A DNA stretch of 64,000 nt from positions 124,001 to 188,000 of the forward strand of contig CAVRXS010000001.1 in the NCBI GenBank assembly GCA_963725275.1, given 5' to 3'. Of the stretch, positions 33,074 to 42,552 are shown piece by piece. The notes under the pieces are model-generated. The model saw only the letters and a list, made by a program, of their open reading frames with translations. It ran no database searches and was not told the DNA's origin. Position numbers and translations under genes: made by a program. The first letter of the stretch is position 1, and each line of letters opens with the position of its first letter. This DNA is from Bog-756 sp963725275 (lineage in GTDB: Bacteria > Actinomycetota > Acidimicrobiia > Acidimicrobiales > RAAP-2).

Positions 33074-35157
33074 CCGATGTTGAGGGCGCGCACCAGGTAG
33101 TACGTGGCGGGGAGCACGAACAGCAGGGCGTCGACCCGGTCGAGGACACCGCCGTGCCCGGGGAGGAGCTTGCCCATGTCCTTGAGGCGGAGATCCCGCT
33201 TGAGCAGGGACTCGCTCAGGTCACCGAGTGGGGCGACCACGGCTACGACGAGCCCCAGCAGCGCTGCCCGCGAGGCTGTCCAGGGGTGGATGGCTCCCAC
33301 CGCGACGGTGGAGACCACGACCGTGATCACCGCACCTCCGATCAGTCCCTCCCAGGTCTTGTTCGGACTGATCGTCGGCGCCAGCGGCCGGCTACCGATC
33401 CAGCGTCCGACGACGAGGGCCCCCACGTCGTTGGCCACGGTGGCGATGATGGCGCCGAGGAGGAAGGCGATGCCGTGCCGGTCCGGGAAGGTCGACGGTG
33501 AGAGCAGGAGCCCGGCATAGGCGCCGAGCAGGGAGACCCATCCGACCGTGAGGAGGGTCGCCGCAGAGCCGGCCACCGCCGATCCGCGCTCGACCCCGAA
33601 CAGGAACCACAGCAGCGTGAAGACGGTCACGAGGACCATCACGAGGGGCAGTGCGGCGACCCCCTTGGTATAGGCACCGACCATCAGCGAGATGGTTCCG
33701 GCGAGCCCGAGGAGGGTGGCCGGGTGATAGCCGACCCTCCGCAGGACGGCGAAACACTCGCCGGCCGCAAAGGTGACGACGACCAGACTCAGGATCAGCG
33801 ACGTGACGGTGCCGACCTTGAACGCAGCGAGGGCCACGATCGCAACGGCGATGCCGGTGCCCACGCGTATGCCGATGCCGGTCCCCGCCCCGGCATCGCG
33901 TCCAGCCGATTCGGGCCGGTTCCTCGCCGGGGGTCCGCCTCCGGTGACCTCGGGCGTGTACGGGCCGTTGCTGCTGCGCAATGTGCGCGAGCCGTCGGAT
34001 GGCTCCCGGCGTGTCAACCGTCGCCGACGCGAAGCGGCCGGAACCGCCGTGGTCGCGGCGGCGGCTTCCTGACCGGTGAACCCCGCACCGTCGGGTCGGT
34101 CGGTGGCGACTCCGGCCTGCTGGTCGGTCGCGCGCTCGGCCGTCCGGTCGGCGGCGGCGAGCGCGGCCACGCCGCCCCTCGGGCGCCCGGCACCCGGCAC
34201 ATCGGTGACCGACGCACCCGCCGGCTCCCCGGTCGGCAGGTCGGCTGCGTGGTCGGGACGCTTGGCCCGCATGCGCGTCGGTCGGAGGCCGCTCCGGTGC
34301 GCACGTTCCACTGGTTCGGTCCCGCTCGGGCGGTCCCGCTCGGACGGATCCGGATCGGCCGGGACGCCCTCGGGGAATTGCACCGCCGCGTCGTCCGAGC
34401 GCGCCGTCCCGGAGGCCGCGCCCTGCCCGGCGACGGTGTCCGCAGTGGGGATCGGCGCCCAGGTGGTCGAGTCCCCGCTGCCGGTGGCGGTGGCGTCGGA
34501 TGTCGGGTGCTCCTCGGGGCCGGCCTCGGACTCGGGCCTCGCCATCGCGACCGGTTCGGTGATGGGATCGGCGGCCGCTCCTGGGGGTTGGGCCGCGCCC
34601 GGGCTCGGAGCACCCGGCTTCACCGAGCCGAGGTCGAACTCCCAGGGCCGCCGCTCGGCGTCGGTGCCGTGGGTCTCGTCGAGAGAGCCGAGGGTGCTGT
34701 GCTCGCCGCTGAACATGGACGGCTCGAAGGCCTCCTCGTGAGCGGTCCAGTCGGCGTCCTCCTCGCGCCAGCTGGGCGGCAGGATCCCGGTGCCGGACCC
34801 CTCCTCCGGCTCCCTCGAGAGCACGGCCGGCACCTGGCCGGTCGGAGGTTCGGTCCAGTGGGGTAGCTCGGTCGCAGGTGCTTCCCCGGCGGGCACGGCG
34901 GTCTGGCCGGGCGCCACCGGCTCGACACCGGTTTCGGCACCGGAGCTCTCGTCGAGGATCCGCACCGAGGAGGATCCCGGCTCGTCGGGTTCGCTCTCCT
35001 CGGGGGGAACGACCGGGATCTCGGAGGTGATCTCCGCTGCGGTCTCGGCTCCCACGATCCGCACCCGGTCGGTCGCCGGACCAGTCGGCTCGGGTCGCAC
35101 CACAGGGGTATCGGTCCTGGTCAGATCGTCCTCTTCCCGGTCCGGGCCGTTGTCCAC
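33070..35157 (-). CDS. cdsA: Phosphatidate cytidylyltransferase with very long N-terminal extension
   Basis: 695 residues. The C-terminal 265 residues are a typical CDP-diglyceride synthetase, making CDP-DAG from phosphatidic acid and CTP: eight or so membrane helices and the signature SPNKTWEG, then GDLSESLLKRDLRLKDMGK and LPGHGGVLDRVD. The first 425 or so residues are a Pro/Glu/Ala-rich, acidic, repeat-poor and probably disordered region on the cytoplasmic side. CdsA is normally about 270-300 residues. The extension could be an added gene fused in-frame, yet it has no internal stop and its codon use looks like its neighbours. Confidence 0.9.
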   Translation of the reverse strand: MDNGPDREEDDLTRTDTPVVRPEPTGPATDRVRIVGAETAAEITSEIPVVPPEESEPDEPGSSSVRILDESSGAETGVEPVAPGQTAVPAGEAPATELPHWTEPPTGQVPAVLSREPEEGSGTGILPPSWREEDADWTAHEEAFEPSMFSGEHSTLGSLDETHGTDAERRPWEFDLGSVKPGAPSPGAAQPPGAAADPITEPVAMARPESEAGPEEHPTSDATATGSGDSTTWAPIPTADTVAGQGAASGTARSDDAAVQFPEGVPADPDPSERDRPSGTEPVERAHRSGLRPTRMRAKRPDHAADLPTGEPAGASVTDVPGAGRPRGGVAALAAADRTAERATDQQAGVATDRPDGAGFTGQEAAAATTAVPAASRRRRLTRREPSDGSRTLRSSNGPYTPEVTGGGPPARNRPESAGRDAGAGTGIGIRVGTGIAVAIVALAAFKVGTVTSLILSLVVVTFAAGECFAVLRRVGYHPATLLGLAGTISLMVGAYTKGVAALPLVMVLVTVFTLLWFLFGVERGSAVAGSAATLLTVGWVSLLGAYAGLLLSPSTFPDRHGIAFLLGAIIATVANDVGALVVGRWIGSRPLAPTISPNKTWEGLIGGAVITVVVSTVAVGAIHPWTASRAALLGLVVAVVAPLGDLSESLLKRDLRLKDMGKLLPGHGGVLDRVDALLFVLPATYYLVRALNIG

Positions 35158-35277
35158 GTCGTTTGCTTCCTCCCCAGGAACGGGCCGACCGTCCTGGCCA
35201 TCTCGTTGCTCGTCGCTCTCGCTCGGCGCCGGTCCGTCTGCTGATCGATATCGCTGCCGGAACGGGTCCGGCTGAGG

Positions 35278-35847
35278 TCAGATCTCGAGGAGCTCCTGCT
35301 CCTTGTGGGTGAGCTGCCGTTCGATGGCGGCCACGTGATCCTGGGTGAGCTTGTCCAGATCCTTCTCCACGCGCTCGAGCTCGTCGGTCGAGAGGTCGCC
35401 GTCCTTGTGCATCGCCTCGAGGTCGTGACGGGCGGCACGACGCGCGTTTCGTACCCCCACCTTGCCATCCTCCGCCTTCTGCTTTACGACCTTGACCAGC
35501 TCCCGGCGGCGCTGCTCCGTGGGCACCGGGAAGGACAGCCGGATCACTGTTCCGTCGTTGGAGGGGGTGATCCCCAGGTCGGATCCCTGGAGCGCCTTCT
35601 CGATGGCGCCGAGGGAACTCTTGTCGTAGGGGGAGACGACCAGCAGGCGGGCCTCGGGTACGCTGAAGCCCGCCATCTGGCGCAGCTCCGTCTCGGTGCC
35701 GTAGTAGTCGACCTTCAGATGCTCGACGAGGGCCGGCGTCGCCCTCCCGGTGCGGATGGCGCTGAACTCGCCCTGGGTGTGCTCGACCGCCTTGGACATG
35801 TGCTCGGTGGCATCGGAAACCACGAGTGAGATGAGGTCGTCGTCCAT
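35278..35847 (-). CDS. frr: Ribosome recycling factor
   Basis: 189 residues. Splits post-termination ribosomes together with EF-G. The core MSKAVEHTQGEFSAIRTGRATPALVEHLKVDYYG and GVRNARRAARHDLEAMHKDGDLSTDE is typical of the helical hairpin. I chose ATG 35847 over a frame reaching 35907 because MDDDLISLVV is the usual start position. The ribosome site is weak. Confidence 0.95.
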   Translation of the reverse strand: MDDDLISLVVSDATEHMSKAVEHTQGEFSAIRTGRATPALVEHLKVDYYGTETELRQMAGFSVPEARLLVVSPYDKSSLGAIEKALQGSDLGITPSNDGTVIRLSFPVPTEQRRRELVKVVKQKAEDGKVGVRNARRAARHDLEAMHKDGDLSTDELERVEKDLDKLTQDHVAAIERQLTHKEQELLEI

Positions 35848-35925
35848 CAGCCGACCAGCGTAGTCAGCAGGGTTCGGGTGCACCCAGAACGGAGATCCAC
35901 CTGCCAATTCATCGGAGAGGGGTGC

Positions 35926-36645
35926 TCATCGGACGAGGGTCCCGATCGGCTCGCCGCCGAGTGCCTTGCGGATGTTTCCCGGTCCCATGAGATCGAAGAC
36001 CCTGATCGGTAAGCCGTTGTCCTTGCAGAAGGTGATCGCGGTGAGATCCATCACCCTCAGATCCTTGGCCACCACGTCCATGAACGAGATCTCGTCGTAC
36101 CGGGTGGCGGTGGGGTCGAGGCGGGGGTCTGCGCTGTAGACGCCGTCGACGCCCCCGTGGGTGCCCTTGCACAGCAGGCTCGCCTCGATCTCGGCCGCCC
36201 GCAGGGCGGCCGATGTATCGGTGGTGAAGTACGGGTTTCCCATCCCGGCGGCGAAGACCACCACGCGGCCCTTCTCCAGGTGCCGGATCGCGCGTCGCCG
36301 GATGTACGGTTCGGCCACCTCGGCCATCTGGACGGCGGAGAGCACCCGCGTGGGCTGACCGTGGTGCTCGAGCGCGTCCTGGAGGGCGAGCGCGTTGATG
36401 ACTGTTCCGAGCATCCCCATGGTGTCCGAGGTGGCCCGGTCCATACCGGCGCCTGCACCGGTGGTGCCCCGCCAGATGTTGCCGCCGCCGACCATGACGG
36501 CCAGTTCGAGGTCGACCTCTTCACGGGAGCTCGCTATCTCGACCGCCAGCTGCTCGACGACCGCCGAGTCGATCGTCTCGTCGGACGCCGACGAGGCGAG
36601 GGCCTCGCCGGAGAGCTTCAGGATGATCCGCTGTCGTTGGCCCAC
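35926..36645 (-). CDS. pyrH: Uridylate kinase
   Basis: 239 residues. Amino-acid-kinase-fold enzyme that converts UMP to UDP. Motifs: RIILKLSGEAL, AVMVGGGNIWRG, MDRATSDTMGMLGTVINAL, GNPYFTTDTSAALRA and DLTAITFCKDNGLPIRVFD. GTG start. It is 6 bases from the tsf stop. Confidence 0.95.
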   Translation of the reverse strand: MGQRQRIILKLSGEALASSASDETIDSAVVEQLAVEIASSREEVDLELAVMVGGGNIWRGTTGAGAGMDRATSDTMGMLGTVINALALQDALEHHGQPTRVLSAVQMAEVAEPYIRRRAIRHLEKGRVVVFAAGMGNPYFTTDTSAALRAAEIEASLLCKGTHGGVDGVYSADPRLDPTATRYDEISFMDVVAKDLRVMDLTAITFCKDNGLPIRVFDLMGPGNIRKALGGEPIGTLVR

Positions 36646-36651
36646 GTCGCG

Positions 36652-37446
36652 TCAGTCGCCGACGATGACCTGCGCGAATTCGGTCACCGTGGCTTCGCCG
36701 AGCAGCTTTCCTATGGTCTGCTTCTCGTCCTTGACGAAGGGTTGATCGACGAGGACGCGTTCCTTGTACCACCCGCCCAGACGGCCCTCGACGATCTTGG
36801 GAAGGGCCGCGTCGGGCTTTCCCTCGTTGCGTGCGATCCGTTCGACGGTCTCGCGCTCGGCGGCGACCTCGGCTTCGGGTACGTCCTCGCGGGTGATGTA
36901 GGTCGGGCGGGCGAATGCGATGTGCGCCGCGATGTCGTGAGCGAGCTCGGCGCTCCCACCGGCGAGGGCCACGACCACTGCATTCACACCGCGACCGGCC
37001 TGCAGGTGGAGGTACGAGTCGACCAGTCCGCCGTTCGGAGCCTCGATGCGGACGACCTGACCGAGCGAGATGTTCTCCTTGAGGGTGATCTTGAGCCGGT
37101 CGAGCTCGTCGGCCAGCTCCTCGACGGCAGTCGTGCCCTTCGCGACGACGAGATCGGCCAGCTCGGTCGCCAGGGCCACGAACTCGGGAGACTTGGCGAC
37201 GAAGTCCGTCTCGGATCGGAGCTGCACGATGGAGGCAACGCCGTCGGCGACGCCGATGGCGACAGCACCTTCGGAGGCGTCACGATCGGCGCGCTTGGAC
37301 TGGTTGGCCAGGCCCTGCTCTCGCAGCCAGCGAATGGCGTCGTCCATGTCGCCATTGTTCTCCTCCAGGGCACGCTTCGCGTCGAGCATGCCCACGCCGG
37401 TGAGCTGGCGGAGTTTCTGGACGTCCTTGGCGGAGAAAGCAGGCAC
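36652..37446 (-). CDS. tsf: Elongation factor Ts
   Basis: 264 residues. Nucleotide exchange factor for EF-Tu. AKDVQKLRQLTGVGMLDAKRALEENNGDMDDAIRWLRE is the UBA-like start and TDFVAKSPEFVALATELAD is the core signature. The GTG start is preceded by GGAGGTC and lies only 2 bases after rpsB, as usual. Confidence 0.95.
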   Translation of the reverse strand: MPAFSAKDVQKLRQLTGVGMLDAKRALEENNGDMDDAIRWLREQGLANQSKRADRDASEGAVAIGVADGVASIVQLRSETDFVAKSPEFVALATELADLVVAKGTTAVEELADELDRLKITLKENISLGQVVRIEAPNGGLVDSYLHLQAGRGVNAVVVALAGGSAELAHDIAAHIAFARPTYITREDVPEAEVAAERETVERIARNEGKPDAALPKIVEGRLGGWYKERVLVDQPFVKDEKQTIGKLLGEATVTEFAQVIVGD

Positions 37447-37448
37447 GG

Positions 37449-38594
37449 CTAGACCTCCTGAGTCGTGCTCGTCGGGGCGGCATCGGCGGCCGGGGCGTCG
37501 GTTGCAGGACTAACGGGGGCCTCGGCCGCGGGGGCGGCGTCGGCTGCTGGGGCGGCGTCAGGTCCAGCCGGTGCACCTGCCGTGGCCGCGGTGGGCGGTG
37601 CCTCGGGTGCAGGCCTCACGATCTCGGCGGCGACCTCCGCCGCTGGGGCTTCGGCCGGCGGGGGCGGAGCGGTGGCTGGTGCAGCCGACGCCGGTGCAGC
37701 GTCGGCTGCGGGTGCCGGTCCAGGAGCGGCGGACGCGGGAGCAGGCGTAGCCGCGGGTGAGGATTCTGCAGCTGCGGCCTCGGCCGCGGGCGCTGCGTCT
37801 GCAACGGGCGCAGAAGCCGCAGGGGTGGTCTCTGCAGCTGGCGCCGTAGCGGCAGGCGCTGCGGGTGCCGGTGCGGGTGGGGGCGCCGGAACAGCGGCCG
37901 GACGCTGCTGGGCGATGAAGCGGCCCTCGGAGACGGCGTCGGCGACCACCCTGCAGAGCAGTGCGCCCGAGCGGATCGCATCGTCGTTTCCGGGAATCAC
38001 ATGGGTGATCACGTCGGGGTCACAATTGGTGTCGACCACGGCCACGACCGGCAGGCCCAGCTTGTTGGCCTCGGTGACCGCGATGTGCTCCTTCTTGGTG
38101 TCGATCACGAAGATGGCGTCGGGCAGCTTGTCCAGTCGCCGGATGCCCCCGAGGTTGCGCTGGAGCTTCTCGAGCTCGCGGGTGTGGCGCAGGGCCTCCT
38201 TCTTGGGCATCGCATCGAAGTCGCCGGCCTTCTGCATGGCCTCGAACTCCTTCATGCGCTTGACCCGGGTCGAGACCGTCTGGAAGTTGGTCAGCATCCC
38301 GCCGAGCCAGCGCTCGTTGACATACGGCATCCCGCAGGCCTCCGCATAGATGGCGACCGGCCCCTGGGTCTGCTTCTTGGTCCCGACGAAGAGGATGGTG
38401 CCACCAGCGGCGACGAGGTCCCGGATGTACCCGTAGGACTCCTCGATCCCCTTCATGGTCTGACGGAGGTCGATCAGGTAGATCCCGTTGCGCTCCCCGA
38501 GGATGAACCTGCGCATCTTGGGGTTCCACCGACGGGTCTGGTGCCCGAAGTGGACACCCGCGCCCAGCAATTGCTTCATGGTGACGACGGCCAT
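37449..38594 (-). CDS. rpsB: Small-subunit ribosomal protein S2 with long Ala/Pro tail
   Basis: 381 residues, whereas S2 is usually about 230-300. Residues 1-228 are an ordinary S2 (LLGAGVHFGHQTRRWNPKM, LFVGTKKQTQGPV, YVNERWLGGMLTNFQT, LPDAIFVIDTKKEHIAVTEA). Residues about 231-381 are an Ala/Pro-rich, acid-bearing low-complexity tail with repeats of the type AAPAAEAAAAE. Tails like this occur on S2 in some actinobacteria but this one is long. First gene of the rpsB-to-ispG run; 38595-38783 should hold its promoter. Confidence 0.94.
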   Translation of the reverse strand: MAVVTMKQLLGAGVHFGHQTRRWNPKMRRFILGERNGIYLIDLRQTMKGIEESYGYIRDLVAAGGTILFVGTKKQTQGPVAIYAEACGMPYVNERWLGGMLTNFQTVSTRVKRMKEFEAMQKAGDFDAMPKKEALRHTRELEKLQRNLGGIRRLDKLPDAIFVIDTKKEHIAVTEANKLGLPVVAVVDTNCDPDVITHVIPGNDDAIRSGALLCRVVADAVSEGRFIAQQRPAAVPAPPPAPAPAAPAATAPAAETTPAASAPVADAAPAAEAAAAESSPAATPAPASAAPGPAPAADAAPASAAPATAPPPPAEAPAAEVAAEIVRPAPEAPPTAATAGAPAGPDAAPAADAAPAAEAPVSPATDAPAADAAPTSTTQEV

Positions 38595-38783
38595 CTGGCT
38601 GCTCCTTGGACGGTTGTTCTGCCCGGCTGCTGCACCCCAGATGGGGCGACCGTGGACGCGGCCAGGTGCGTGATCGGTACTGCTCGAGTGCCCGCCGGTC
38701 GACGGACCCGACCATGCTAGTGCCCCGGGTGGGGGGCCTCCACTCGACGCCCTGCCCGACCGGGCACGGATGTCGCCGTCGGC

Positions 38784-39629
38784 TCAGCCGACGGCGCGGG
38801 TGACGGTCTTGGCCGCCGCGGTCCCCTTGGCGGCCGCTGGGCGGCCGGTCCCCTCGGGCCGATCGGCGAGCTTGGCCCGCAGCTGCAGGACTGCCTTGGT
38901 GTGGATCTGGCAGACCCGGCTCTCGGTGACCCCGAGGATGTCGCCGATCTCCGCCAGGGTCAGACCTTCGTAGTAGTAGAGGGTGAGCACGGTCTTCTCC
39001 CGCTCGCCCATCTGGCCGACGGCGCGGATGAGTGCCTCCTTGGTCTCCTTGACCTCGAAGGTGTCGAGCGGTCCGGCCAACGAGTCGGGGAGGGTCTCGC
39101 CCAAGGTCGACCGGTCGGAGCGGTCACCGCCCCGGAAGACCTCGTCGAGGGCGACGACGCCGACAAAGGAGATCTTGCGCAGCGCCGTCTGGAACTCCTC
39201 GTCGGTCATCTCCAGGTCCGCGGCGACCTCGGCGTCGGTCGGGGTGCGGTGGAGGGTCGCCTCGAGCTTCGAGTACGACTGCTCGACGGCCCGGGCCTTT
39301 GCCCGCACCGACCTCGGCACCCAGTCGATCGAGCGGAGCTCGTCGATGATGGCTCCCTTGATCCGGGGGATGGCGTAGGTCTCGAACTTGATGTTGCGGG
39401 CCGGCTCGAACCGTTCGATGGCATCGATCAGGCCGATGATCCCGTAGCTCGCCAGATCCGCCTCGTCGACGTGGCGGGGCAGTCCGACCGACACCCTGCC
39501 GGCCACATACTTGACCACCGGCGCGTAATGCAGGATCAGCTGATCGCGTAGCGCCCGGGCACCCGATTTCTTGTACTCGGTCCACAGGGCGTCGATCCCG
39601 TGGCCCACCGTGTCGAGTTTGGTCGCCAA
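38784..39629 (-). CDS. whiG: RNA polymerase sigma factor of the WhiG/FliA type
   Basis: 281 residues, an alternative sigma factor. Region 2: LRDQLILHYAPVVKYVAGRV, LPRHVDEADLASYGIIGLIDAIERFEP and IKFETYAIPRIKGAIIDELRSIDWVPRSVR. Region 3 and 4: EATLHRTPTDAEVAADLEM, and the C-terminal LTLYYYEGLTLAEIGDILGVTESRVCQIHTKA helix-turn-helix. The TTG start at 39629 follows AGGGGA and lies eight bases after the xerC stop; the frame is open further up but only shadows xerC. In Streptomyces WhiG controls sporulation and in other groups FliA controls flagella. What it controls here is unknown. A basic Ala/Lys tail ends it. Confidence 0.92.
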   Translation of the reverse strand: MATKLDTVGHGIDALWTEYKKSGARALRDQLILHYAPVVKYVAGRVSVGLPRHVDEADLASYGIIGLIDAIERFEPARNIKFETYAIPRIKGAIIDELRSIDWVPRSVRAKARAVEQSYSKLEATLHRTPTDAEVAADLEMTDEEFQTALRKISFVGVVALDEVFRGGDRSDRSTLGETLPDSLAGPLDTFEVKETKEALIRAVGQMGEREKTVLTLYYYEGLTLAEIGDILGVTESRVCQIHTKAVLQLRAKLADRPEGTGRPAAAKGTAAAKTVTRAVG

Positions 39630-39637
39630 TTGTCCCC

Positions 39638-40612
39638 TTAGGCCCGTGGATGCGTCCCCGAATAGACCGCAAGCAGGCGTTCCTTGCTCACATGAGTGTA
39701 GACCTGCGTGGTCTGCAAGCTGGCATGCCCCAGTAATTCCTGCACGACCCGCAGGTCGGCGCCCCCGTCGAGGAGGTGGGTGGCGAAGCTGTGGCGGAGG
39801 GCGTGGGGATGGGTGGGCACCGGCGATCTGCGGTCGAGGATGCGGCGCACGTCCCGGGGCCCGAGCCGGTTGCCCCGGCCGTTGTAGAAGAGCGCCTCGG
39901 GAGGGCTGGTCGGCGTCATCAGTGCCGCACGAGGTTCCCCCAGCCAGGCCTGGACGGCGACTGCGCACCGCTCGTGGACCAGCACCTGGCGCTGGGTGGC
40001 GCCCTTTCCGGTGACCGTGACCACCCTCCGGGCCAGGTCCAGGTGGCCCACGTCGAGCCCGCACAGCTCGGCAACCCGCATGCCGCTCGCGTAGAGCACT
40101 TCGAGCACGGCATCGTCACGGCGGTCCCGGGGGCTCGACCCACCGGACGAGGCCCTTCCGGCCGGCTGCTCCCGGGCCCCGGTCGACGGTCCTGCCGTGG
40201 TCGGGTCGCCCGTGGCCGGGGTCAGCAGGCGGTCGAGATCGGCGTGGCTCAGCACCCGCGGCAATCGGGAGTCCGGCGCCGGCGCTGAGAGCCGCGCCGA
40301 CGGGTCGGACGTGATCAGACCGCGCCGCGCACACCACTGGAAGTAGGACCGAAGCGATGCTGCCGTGCGGGAGATGGTGGCCTTCGCATAGCGCCTGGTC
40401 GCCAGATAGGCGAGATAGCGCCGCAGGGTGATCCGGTCGACCTCGGACGGACTACCGGCGCCGCCCCGTCCGGCCCACACGGTGAACCGTTCGACGTCGG
40501 AGCAGTAGGCGCGCATCGTGGCCGGCGAGAGTCCGGAAACCGAGCGGCGATAGGCGGCGATCTCCCAGGCCACCCGTGCACAGTACCGGTCCGGACGCCC
40601 GGTGGAGCGCAT
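39638..40612 (-). CDS. xerC: Tyrosine recombinase XerC
   Basis: 324 residues. Site-specific recombinase for chromosome dimer resolution. N-terminal SAM-like domain: YRRSVSGLSPATMRAYCSDVERF. Catalytic residues: Arg in ASGMRVAELCGL, Lys in TGKGATQRQV, HALRHSFATHLL (His, Arg), the late His in LLGHASLQTTQVYTHV, and the nucleophile Tyr in VYTHV. I use ATG 40612; a GTG at 40573 starting VAWEIAAYRRS is also possible. It lies eight bases upstream of whiG. Confidence 0.88.
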   Translation of the reverse strand: MRSTGRPDRYCARVAWEIAAYRRSVSGLSPATMRAYCSDVERFTVWAGRGGAGSPSEVDRITLRRYLAYLATRRYAKATISRTAASLRSYFQWCARRGLITSDPSARLSAPAPDSRLPRVLSHADLDRLLTPATGDPTTAGPSTGAREQPAGRASSGGSSPRDRRDDAVLEVLYASGMRVAELCGLDVGHLDLARRVVTVTGKGATQRQVLVHERCAVAVQAWLGEPRAALMTPTSPPEALFYNGRGNRLGPRDVRRILDRRSPVPTHPHALRHSFATHLLDGGADLRVVQELLGHASLQTTQVYTHVSKERLLAVYSGTHPRA

Positions 40613-40802
40613 CCCGGTGGAGCGTCGGGTGTCAGGGGAACAGCTGTCGCGTCCGCGGCCATCTATTTCACACACCGACGTGGGCGGAGGGCTATCGTCG
40701 TGCCCGGACGGCAGGACGGGGGTCGGTGCCAGCCGCTGGAGGTGTCTCGCATCCAAGAGAAGCCGAGGGCCACGTGACCCGGGCACTGTCATAAGGGGGA
40801 AC

Positions 40803-42482
40803 ATGTCTGATCGCATCGACCGCCGCTCGTTCCTGGCACGGGGGGCCGCCACCGGAGCGGGCCTCGCCGTCATCGGGACGTCCGGCGGCCTCCTCGCCGC
40901 ATGTGGCTCCGCCTCGGGCTCGAGCTCGACGACCGGGTCGACCGGTACCCACTACGACGGTGTCTCGACCGCCACGCCGAAGCCGGGCGGTCAGCTCGTG
41001 TTCGGGGTCGACACCGAAGAGAAGGGCTTCTCCCCGACCCTGGGGACGTTCGACGAGGTCGGCATCCTCTACGCCCGCACGGTGTTCGATCCGCTCCTGA
41101 TCCTGGATGCGAGCGGCACGCCCCAGCCGTACCTGGCCTCGTCGGTGACCGCCAACAGCGACTACACGGTCTGGACGATCACCCTGCGCCCCAACGTCCT
41201 CTTCCACAATGGCGCACCGTGCGACGCGGCAGCGGTGGTCGCCAACTTCGAGGCCCACCAGGCCTCCGCCCTGACCGGGCCGGCCCTCACCACCATCAGC
41301 ACCGTGGTCGCCACCGGCCCGCTCGAGACCACGATCACCATGAAGTCCCCCTGGGTGCCGTTCAACTTCTACCTGACCGGCGGGATCGGGAGCCAGTTCG
41401 CCTTCGTCGCGGAGCCCAACTGGCTGCAGTCGAAGAGCCAAACCAACCCGATCGGGACCGGGCCGTTCGTCTTCCAGAATTGGGTGCCGAACGACCACTT
41501 CACTGCCACCAAGAACCCTCACTACTGGCGCCCGGGACTCCCCTACCTGGACAGCATCACGTACAAGCCGATCCCCGACCCGAGCTCGCTGCTGAGCAGC
41601 CTCGAGTCGGGCTCGGTGGACATCATGCACACCGACACCGCCATCGAAATCAGCGCACTGCGCGACAACGCCTCGTACGGTTACACCGACGACTCGAAGA
41701 AAGTGGCCGGCGAGCCGGACATGGGCTGCCTCCTCCTCAACCTGTCCAAGCCCCCCTTCAACAACCTGAAGCTGCGTCAGGCGGTGGCATATGCCACCAG
41801 CTCGGCCCAGTACGTCACGGTCATCGACGAGGGGGTCAACCCCACCTCCAACGGACCGTTCACCACGACCTCGCCCTACTACCTCGCGGACAACGGCTAC
41901 CCCGTGTACAACGTGGCCAAGGCCAAGCAGCTGGTCCAGCAGGTGGCACAGGAGACCGGACAGCCGGTGTCGTTCAGCCTCAACCACGTCCCGGACGCCA
42001 GCACCACCCGGATCGCGCAGTACTACCAGCAGCAGTTCCAGACGGCCGGCATGACCGTCACCCTCAACCCGATCCAGCAGGAGTCGATCATCAACACCGC
42101 TTTGGCCGGAACGTTCGAGGCCCAGGTCTGGCGACAGTTCGGAGCGGTCAACCCGGACCTCAACTACATCTTCTGGAGCCCGACCAACGCCGACACCCCG
42201 ATCTTCTCGATCAACATGGCACGCAACACCGACCCGTCCATGCAAACCGCGCTCATCAAGGGTCGTCAGTCGAGCAACCCGGCGGATCAGGTCGCCGCCT
42301 ACCAGGAGGTCAACCGGCTGATGGGGGCCGACATCCCCTACATCTGGGCCGACCGGACCGTCTGGGCCATCGGAGCCATCTCCGGGGTGGAGAACTTCGC
42401 AAACCCGACCACCCCGGCCGGCGGCAAGGCCTTCGCCCTCATCGGTGGGGCGATCTGGCCCACCCAGATCTGGAAGAGCTGA
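40803..42482 (+). CDS. ABC transporter substrate-binding lipoprotein, family 5
   Basis: 559 residues, of the SBP_bac_5 type that binds peptides, nickel or sugar-like oligomers. The N-terminus has a Tat-type signal (DRRSFLARGAATGAG) ending in a lipobox LLAAC with Cys34, so it is probably exported and lipidated. Ser/Thr linker follows. Family traits: FDPLLILDASGTPQPYLASSVTANSDYTVWTITLRPNVLFHNGAPCDAAAV, GTGPFVFQNW, NPHYWRPGLPYLDSITYKPI, LNLSKPPFNNLKLRQAVAYA. No permease or ATPase genes lie in the window, so it is an orphan. AAGGGGGA precedes the ATG. Confidence 0.88.
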   Translation: MSDRIDRRSFLARGAATGAGLAVIGTSGGLLAACGSASGSSSTTGSTGTHYDGVSTATPKPGGQLVFGVDTEEKGFSPTLGTFDEVGILYARTVFDPLLILDASGTPQPYLASSVTANSDYTVWTITLRPNVLFHNGAPCDAAAVVANFEAHQASALTGPALTTISTVVATGPLETTITMKSPWVPFNFYLTGGIGSQFAFVAEPNWLQSKSQTNPIGTGPFVFQNWVPNDHFTATKNPHYWRPGLPYLDSITYKPIPDPSSLLSSLESGSVDIMHTDTAIEISALRDNASYGYTDDSKKVAGEPDMGCLLLNLSKPPFNNLKLRQAVAYATSSAQYVTVIDEGVNPTSNGPFTTTSPYYLADNGYPVYNVAKAKQLVQQVAQETGQPVSFSLNHVPDASTTRIAQYYQQQFQTAGMTVTLNPIQQESIINTALAGTFEAQVWRQFGAVNPDLNYIFWSPTNADTPIFSINMARNTDPSMQTALIKGRQSSNPADQVAAYQEVNRLMGADIPYIWADRTVWAIGAISGVENFANPTTPAGGKAFALIGGAIWPTQIWKS

Positions 42483-42552
42483 CGCCGGCGGGCGCTCGCC
42501 CGCACGCCGGCCCCGTCGTCTGCAGGCAGGGCGGCCGTGCCATGATCGCGCG

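Noticed and set aside
38595..38783. Riboswitch or ribosomal leader before rpsB
   Set aside because: I see small hairpins (such as TGCCCG/CGGGCA) but no conserved leader pattern that I can name.
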